A stretch of 20,140 nucleotides of DNA from CAWIVJ01 sp963839525. GTDB lineage: Bacteria > Cyanobacteriota > Vampirovibrionia > Gastranaerophilales > Gastranaerophilaceae. How positions within the stretch are numbered: the stretch's first letter is position 1; each line of letters opens with the position of its first letter. Below the pieces are notes generated by a model, which had not been told where the DNA came from, did no database searches, and saw only the letters and a list, made by a program, of their open reading frames with translations. Positions 16,409-20,140 of the stretch are shown in pieces. The DNA lies in the NCBI GenBank assembly GCA_963839525.1, contig CAWIVJ010000029.1, positions 1 through 20,140 of the forward strand, given 5' to 3'. The position numbers and the translations under genes are program-made.

Positions 16409-17745
16409 ATGGCAGATTTTTTAAAAAAATCAAAAGCAGAAATAACCAAAATTTTTAAGCAATATTCAGTAAAAGATATTTGTGATTCTTTATTTATATT
16501 GAGTTTATGGTTGCCAAACATTGCATCTCCAGTCACAGGGGAGCGAATCCGAGACAAAATGGCAGCTTCAAAGAAAAAAGGAATGTGGATGAACGGCAAC
16601 CGGACTGATTGGTTATGTCAATGAAAATAGGACTCTTAAAATCGATGAAGAAAATGCAGAAAAAATAAAATTAATTTTTGAGAAGTTTTCCTGGGGTTTA
16701 AAAATATACAATCAAACTAAAACCGATTTAAGAACAAACAATATTAAAACCAATCTGGCAAAGGATTTTACAAAGGACATTTATACAGAATCCTTTCAAA
16801 TTCAAACGGACGTATATTGGAAAAATCACTCCATAAAGACAAGGTTTATGAAGGTTTGGATTAACCAATAATTGAAACAGCTATTTTTGATGAGACTCAA
16901 AAAATTCTTTCTGCAAACAACAAAACTATGCAGCATAGCCCTATTGATAGAAAAAATCCTTCACTTTTAGCCGGAAAACTTTTTGATGATAAAAATAACT
17001 ACATGTCCCCTAAGCCATAGCAATAAAAAAGGCTAGTATACTATATAAGCCAAGCAATAATTCAACATAGAACACAAGGCGCTGGTACAATTTCAAAAAT
17101 CCCCGCAGGTGAAGTTGAAAAAGTCGTTACAGGAGAAATTAAGGATTTTGTATTAAACCCAAATAATATCCAACCTCTATTTCTACAATTCCAACAATAT
17201 TCATAAGCAAAAAATTTTTTCATCGAACAACCTCACAGATAAAATTGACGGTCAGTTTTATAAGAGCAACAGTTTTAGGCAAAGTCGTTATTTATAAAAA
17301 AAAATTTAAAATTACAATTTGTAAAAATCAACTATTAAAAACATTTGAAGCTATTTATAACAAAACAGATTTACCTGAAGAACTAAAAGTTGAAACTAAA
17401 ACACCTATTATTTTAACAAAAAATATCAAAATCACTGCAACCTCAAGAAACGGAAGTGTTTTGATACTGACTAATTCTGAGATACAGCAGCCTGAGATAA
17501 ATCCAACACTTGTAAAAGCAATAGCCAAAAGTTACTTATGGAACAAACAGATTTTATCAGGAGATACCGAAAAATATTTTTCAAGAAACAGCTATATTAA
17601 AAAGGTTATAAATTTGAGATTTTTATCCCTAACGATAATAGAATCTATCCTTAATGGTACTCAACCTAGAGGCTTAACAGTACAGCAATTATTTAATATA
17701 AAAACGCTTGATTGGAATAAACAAATGGAGCTCTTAAATTTTTAA
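16409..17745 (+). pseudogene. Large serine recombinase, decayed, with a foreign N-terminal piece
   Basis: From about 16533 the sequence reads as a phage-type serine recombinase just past its catalytic domain: TGERIRDKMAASKKKGMWM, then NENRTLKIDEENAEKIKLIF. Further pieces follow in shifting frames: LAGKLFDDKNNYMSPSHSNKKG, YISQAIIQHRTQGAG and ISKIPAGEVEKVVTGEIKDF. The last part is open at 17245-17745 (166 codons) and ends with the family's C-terminus, INPTLVKAIAKSYLWNKQIL and ILNGTQPRGLTVQQLF. Several frameshifts and stops between 16600 and 17245 inactivate it. The usual catalytic domain with its active Ser is missing. Instead an unrelated 40-residue N-terminus (MADFLKKSKAEITKIF) reads directly into SPVTGERIRDK, so a deletion or insertion joined two genes here. 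It marks this area as a former integration site. Confidence 0.8.
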
Positions 17746-17796
17746 GATTATTATTAATTCTTTTTGCAATCAAAGCTGGCATCTTCGCTTGTAGGA

Positions 17797-17815
17797 TCCT
17801 GAAACAAGTTCAGGA
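17797..17815. repeat. Short palindrome of a dispersed-repeat type
   Basis: TCCTGAA and TTCAGGA arms flank ACAAG, inside GGATCCTGAAACAAG...GATGACG. Elements of this wording are common dispersed intergenic repeats in several bacterial groups. Only this one clear copy lies in the window. Confidence 0.4.
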
Positions 17816-17910
17816 TGACGTTAGTTTTTAAAACTATTAATTTGTTTTTTTACCCAAACAGCCACCACGAAAAATCGAGAAAGAGAATTTTTATAAAAAT
17901 TGGCCAAACA

Positions 17911-17949
17911 AAAAGAGAATTTTAAATATATAAATTCTCTTTTTATTTT
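17911..17949. terminator. AT-rich two-way terminator hairpin
   Basis: AAAAGAGAATTT (17911-17922) pairs perfectly with AAATTCTCTTTT (17932-17943) around a 9-nt loop. T-rich sequence follows on the plus strand and A-rich sequence precedes it. It could stop the decayed recombinase transcript and also leftward ones. The same two arms recur at 19336-19347 and 19389-19400 after the Fic gene. Confidence 0.55.
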
Positions 17950-17958
17950 ATCTTCGGC

Positions 17959-17984
17959 AAAGTCCCGCTGTTTGCGGACTTTTT
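17959..17984 (+). terminator. GC-rich plus-strand terminator
   Basis: AAAGTCCCGC, loop TGTTT, GCGGACTTT pair with one bulged C, followed by a short T run. It is oriented to stop plus-strand transcription coming from the recombinase remnant. Confidence 0.55.
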
Positions 17985-17990
17985 GCATTT

Positions 17991-18022
17991 AAAAAGTCCA
18001 CCATTCTCTGAATGGTGGACTT
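17991..18022 (-). terminator. Minus-strand terminator with perfect 13-bp stem
   Basis: AAGTCCACCATTC (17994-18006) and GAATGGTGGACTT (18010-18022) pair perfectly around TCT. On the minus strand the stem is followed by TTTTT (overlapping 17995-17991). On the plus strand it is followed by AAAACAGG and would not terminate. It therefore ends something transcribed leftward from the short stretch before the Fic gene. Confidence 0.6.
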
Positions 18023-18140
18023 AAAACAGGAGGAGATAGAATTCACAACCGAGATACGTTACCCATTTTATCATCCCAAGTCAAGGATCGCTCTACTTGA
18101 GGGAAAAGTCAAGCCCTATCTTGATTTTAGCATCTTTTTG
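17991..18140 (-). ncRNA. Candidate small RNA divergent from the Fic gene
   Basis: The minus-strand terminator at 17991-18022 has no minus-strand gene in front of it; the next thing upstream is the Fic promoter, on the other strand. Just before the stem the minus strand carries CTCCTCCT (18037-18029), complementary to a Shine-Dalgarno sequence, as in many base-pairing small RNAs. Possible -10 boxes (TAAAAT, near 18078 and 18125 on the minus strand) lie upstream, without a clear -35. The 5' end given here is only a guess. Confidence 0.3.
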
Positions 18141-18153
18141 ACGCAGTAAAAAC

Positions 18154-18182
18154 TTGACTTATTGGCAATTTAATGGCATAAT
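18154..18182 (+). promoter_or_regulatory. Fic gene promoter
   Basis: TTGACT (18154-18159), exactly 17 nt, then CATAAT (18177-18182). Transcription should begin near 18189, giving a leader of about 28 nt. The spacer and -10 box lie inside the 11-bp repeat array. Confidence 0.7.
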
Positions 18183-18214
18183 AATGGTATATTAATGACT
18201 AAATAATGGAGCGG
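18160..18214 (+). repeat. 11-bp tandem repeat over the Fic promoter and leader
   Basis: Five consecutive 11-mers start at 18160, 18171, 18182, 18193 and 18204: TATTGGCAATT, TAATGGCATAA, TAATGGTATAT, TAATGACTAAA and TAATGGAGCGG. The next 11 bases (AAATGACAGAC), containing the Fic start codon, keep the phase. The core is TAATGG. An exact 11-bp step places the cores on nearly the same face of the helix, as in an operator bound by several protein copies. Confidence 0.7.
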
Positions 18215-18216
18215 AA

Positions 18217-19302
18217 ATGACAGACAAACAAATTAAATTCAATCCTAATTATGTTATTACAAAAAATATTGCAAATAATATCTTAAAGATAGAGCAGATT
18301 AAAGAACAGATTAAGAGTTTACCAGTGACGCCCCAATTAATGGCATCTTTAAGAGAAAGTGCCAAATTAATGACAACACATTATTCTACTCAAATTGAAG
18401 GAAATAGGTTAACTCAAGAACAGGTAGTTGAAGTTATAAAACACAACAAAGTCATTCCCCAAAGACACAGAGACGAAAAAGAAATAAAGGGGTATTATAA
18501 AGCAATTGAATATGTTGAAAAATTGGCTCAAAAAAAGGCATTCATAACAGAAAATGAAATTCAGACTATTCATTCTCTTATAGAAAATAACAGTAGGCCA
18601 ACTCCTTACAGAGATGGACAAAATGTTATTAAGGACAGCTTAGCTGGTAATATAGTTTACATGCCCCCTGAAGTAAGTGATGTAGAAAAACTAATGAAGG
18701 ATTTTATCGACTGGATAAATTATGACAATGAAACTCCAATCCCTATAAAAGCTGCTATTGCCCATTACCAATTTGTAACTATTCACCCTTACTATGATGG
18801 CAACGGTAGGAGTGCAAGGCTTTTGACAACTCTAATTTTGCATAAAAACGGTTATGATCTAAAAGGGATTTATTCATTAGAAGAATATTACGCAAAAGAT
18901 TTAAAAGGATATTATAATGCAATAACGATAGGACCATCCCATAATTATTATATGGGAAGAGCCGAGGCCGATATTACAAAATGGGTAGAGTATTTTATTT
19001 TAGGGATGAAAGAAGCTTTTGAAAATGTTTACAATAAAGCTGTTTCGCAAAGTAGCCAAAAAGATTTATTACCTATTTTAAGAGAGCTTGATTTAAAACA
19101 GCGAAAAATCTTAGAACTTTTTGAAAAACAAAAAACAATAACCTCAAATGATATTGCCGCATTTTTCAATTTTGCACCAAGAACTGCAAGACAACTCGCT
19201 CAAGATTGGGTGGAAGAAGGTTTTTTAATTACGATAGATTCTTCAAAAAAAGCTCGTAAATATCAATTAAACAAAATTTTGGAAAAGCGTTTGAGTAAAT
19301 AA
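18217..19302 (+). CDS. Fic-family protein (probable AMPylase) with winged-helix C-terminus
   Basis: The protein has 361 residues, with an ATG preceded by GGAG 5 nt upstream. The Fic motif HPYYDGNGRSAR at 190-201 has the catalytic His190, the Asp/Gly/Asn loop and both Arg residues. Family members transfer AMP (rarely another phosphate group) to a hydroxyl of a target protein. The inhibitory motif STQIEGN at 57-63 precedes the Fic core, which marks a class II enzyme held in check by its own helix (Glu61). GNIVYMPPEVSDVEKLM at 144-160 is the target-docking flap. Residues about 285-355 form a winged-helix domain (ITSNDIAAFFNFAPRTARQLAQ), so it may bind DNA, possibly its own promoter repeats. That last point is inference. 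It stands alone between terminator-like hairpins, with no antitoxin gene beside it. Confidence 0.93.
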   Translation: MTDKQIKFNPNYVITKNIANNILKIEQIKEQIKSLPVTPQLMASLRESAKLMTTHYSTQIEGNRLTQEQVVEVIKHNKVIPQRHRDEKEIKGYYKAIEYVEKLAQKKAFITENEIQTIHSLIENNSRPTPYRDGQNVIKDSLAGNIVYMPPEVSDVEKLMKDFIDWINYDNETPIPIKAAIAHYQFVTIHPYYDGNGRSARLLTTLILHKNGYDLKGIYSLEEYYAKDLKGYYNAITIGPSHNYYMGRAEADITKWVEYFILGMKEAFENVYNKAVSQSSQKDLLPILRELDLKQRKILELFEKQKTITSNDIAAFFNFAPRTARQLAQDWVEEGFLITIDSSKKARKYQLNKILEKRLSK

Positions 19303-19335
19303 ATATTTTTTACAAAACGGACTAGCAAAAAAAGA

Positions 19336-19443
19336 AAAAGAGAATTTGCATTAAACTTTGATGAAATTTGTTGAAAAAATAGAAAAATAAATTCTCTTTT
19401 ATTTCTGATAACAGAAAAGTCCCGCCAACAGTGGGACTTTTCT
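19336..19443 (+). terminator. Hairpin set closing the Fic gene
   Basis: The arms AAAAGAGAATTT (19336-19347) and AAATTCTCTTTT (19389-19400) flank a 41-nt loop. After them AGAAAAGTCCC (19413-19423) pairs with GGGACTTTTCT (19433-19443), which ends in a T-rich run. The order AGAGAATTT arms then AAGTCCC hairpin repeats that at 17911-17984. Terminator function is likely for the second hairpin and uncertain for the long-loop pair. Confidence 0.5.
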
Positions 19444-19522
19444 AGTTTTGAATCGGACTAGCTCTCTGTTTGAGAACTCAAGAAAGGATATTGTAGTTTC
19501 GACAGCAAAAGTCTCGAAAAAA

Positions 19523-19650
19523 ATTCCCTGTTAATGGGAAATTTACAGGGAGATTTTTAAAATTTTGCAAATTTAACCATTTTTTATTAAGGCGTAGCCC
19601 GCATTTCGGAAATAAATTCCCACAAATTTAACAGGGAATTAGCAGGGAAA
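19523..19650. repeat. CAGGGAA-type short repeats
   Basis: Four copies of a CAGGG core: one inverted (ATTCCCTGTTAAT, 19523-19535) and three direct (TTTACAGGGAG, 19542-19552; TTAACAGGGAATT, 19628-19640; TAGCAGGGAAA, 19640-19650). The inverted copy and the 19628 copy are complementary over 12-13 bases and could pair. Similar strings are widespread next to mobile genes in several bacterial groups, from memory. Confidence 0.5.
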
Positions 19651-19707
19651 TAATTACGTAATTTTACGCAAGTAAAACTGCAGACTTTTATTTTATTTAA
19701 AATTAGT

Positions 19708-19862
19708 TATAATAAAAATGTTAAGATATTTTTTGTGTAGATTCACACCCTTGATGGTAAAGTTATTTGCAAAAAAGAATTGGGTGAAGTGCACCTATTT
19801 TAGTTTAAAATGAACTCAGAATATTTTAATTTTAAAACAGCCCATTGGGGCTGTTTTTTTTT
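19708..19862 (+). ncRNA. Candidate leader or small RNA with terminator
   Basis: TATAAT (19708-19713) could start a transcript near 19720. About 115 nt follow with short complementary pairs (GTGT with CACAC near 19735-19748, CACCC with GGGTG, GGTG with CACC). The stretch ends in the terminator at 19834-19862, before the phage-like gene at 19888. It contains no ORF. It fits a short RNA or an attenuated leader; I match it to no known riboswitch. Confidence 0.25.
19834..19862 (+). terminator. Rho-independent terminator
   Basis: AAAACAGCCC, loop ATTG, GGGCTG and a run of nine T. This is the most typical terminator in the window. It lies 25 nt ahead of the phage-like ATG, so it separates that gene from upstream transcription or regulates read-through into it. 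Confidence 0.8.
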
Positions 19863-19887
19863 AATTTTTAAAAAGAAAGGAGAATAA

Positions 19888-20140
19888 ATGATAGAAACCA
19901 AAATTAGAGATTATTTAATTTCGCAAATTAGTAGTCTTTCAACCTCAAATTGTTTTATTGGAAATATTCCAACAAACAATACTGAAACAACATTCGCAGT
20001 AGTAACAACTAAGGCAAGTCCATTATCTGATAGCCATAATATGCTTGCTAATCAATTAACTTCCCCAAAAGGAATTAATCAAAAAAGTCTCGCATTATCA
20101 GTTTATGCAGAGAGTGATGTATATGACACAGCCTCTTCTC
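19888..20140 (+). CDS. Phage-like structural protein, N-terminal 84 residues only
   Basis: An ATG after AAAGGAG 6 nt upstream opens a frame that runs off the right edge. MIETKIRDYLISQI, followed by a short beta-rich stretch and LALSVYAESDVYDTA, resembles the small minor capsid or tail-terminator proteins of tailed phages. These often start with MIETxVRxYL and contain a YAES-like segment. With only 84 residues and no neighbour visible, this is tentative. A prophage or phage-derived element may continue to the right, which would fit the recombinase remnant at 16409-17745. Confidence 0.5.
   Translation, partial: MIETKIRDYLISQISSLSTSNCFIGNIPTNNTETTFAVVTTKASPLSDSHNMLANQLTSPKGINQKSLALSVYAESDVYDTASS

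Larger units (their letters stand above)
17746..18216. other. Intergenic region ahead of the Fic gene
   Basis: The region is 471 bases with no credible ORF. In order it holds a small palindrome (TCCTGAA, ACAAG, TTCAGGA; 17797-17815) inside a GGATCCTGAAACAAG element, then two plus-strand or two-way hairpins (17911-17984). A minus-strand hairpin terminator (17991-18022) comes next, followed by a CU-rich/GA-rich stretch (AGGAGGAG, 18029-18036) and the Fic promoter with its 11-bp repeats. Confidence 0.6.
19303..19887. other. Gene-free stretch after the Fic gene
   Basis: The region is 585 bases with no convincing ORF. It contains the hairpin set at 19336-19443, four CAGGGAA-type units (19523-19650), a TATAAT box at 19708-19713, a possible structured leader, and a strong terminator at 19834-19862. 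Confidence 0.6.

Noticed and set aside
18409..18621. 70-codon minus-strand frame inside the Fic gene
   Set aside because: It overlaps a well-conserved coding sequence and has low-complexity Phe/Tyr content typical of antisense AT-rich DNA.

Overview
The window is AT-rich, bacterial and standard-code, since TAA, TAG and TGA all end good ORFs. Short N-terminal tails rich in Asn, Ser and Gln ahead of single membrane helices, together with many paralogous secreted RTX-type proteins, suggest a gut bacterium of the Gastranaerophilales/Melainabacteria type. That is a moderate-confidence guess from protein style only. No rRNA, tRNA or marker gene is present to confirm it.

Left part (1-13297, all minus strand): a tandem array of two-gene modules. 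In each module a membrane-anchored protein comes first. A secreted-looking effector with a C-terminal Ca-binding RTX (GGxGxDxx) tail follows directly, with gaps of 18-30 nt or a 4-nt ATGA overlap. There are two paralogous module types. Type A is a seven-repeat kelch-like propeller plus a class 3 lipase (6926-3981 and 9543-7034). Type B is a signal-anchored protein of unknown family plus an RTX protein with an unknown N-terminal domain (12023-9651 and 3888-1). In transcription order the array reads B, A, A, B. It is headed by a Thr/Pro-rich membrane protein (13297-12464) that is followed in frame, after one TAA, by an RTX tail. Nearly identical DNA blocks join the modules. They carry the 3' end of one effector, a degenerate hairpin, and the ribosome-binding site and start of the next partner gene. 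RTX-coding DNA is also shared at near identity between genes. Together this looks like a module-swapping effector locus. No type I secretion genes are in the window.

Middle part (13298-17745): a divergent intergenic region, then a plus-strand membrane-anchored Lon-type AAA+ ATPase that lacks the protease domain. Two decayed genes follow. One is a minus-strand AAA_14/DUF4143 ATPase pseudogene, and the other is a plus-strand large serine recombinase pseudogene.

Right part (17746-20140): an intact Fic-family gene with a strong promoter. An 11-bp tandem repeat runs from that promoter to the start codon. Related hairpin sets lie on both sides of the gene, and one minus-strand terminator suggests a small divergent RNA. 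After a gene-free stretch with CAGGGAA repeats and a possible terminated leader RNA, the window ends in the start of a phage-like gene.
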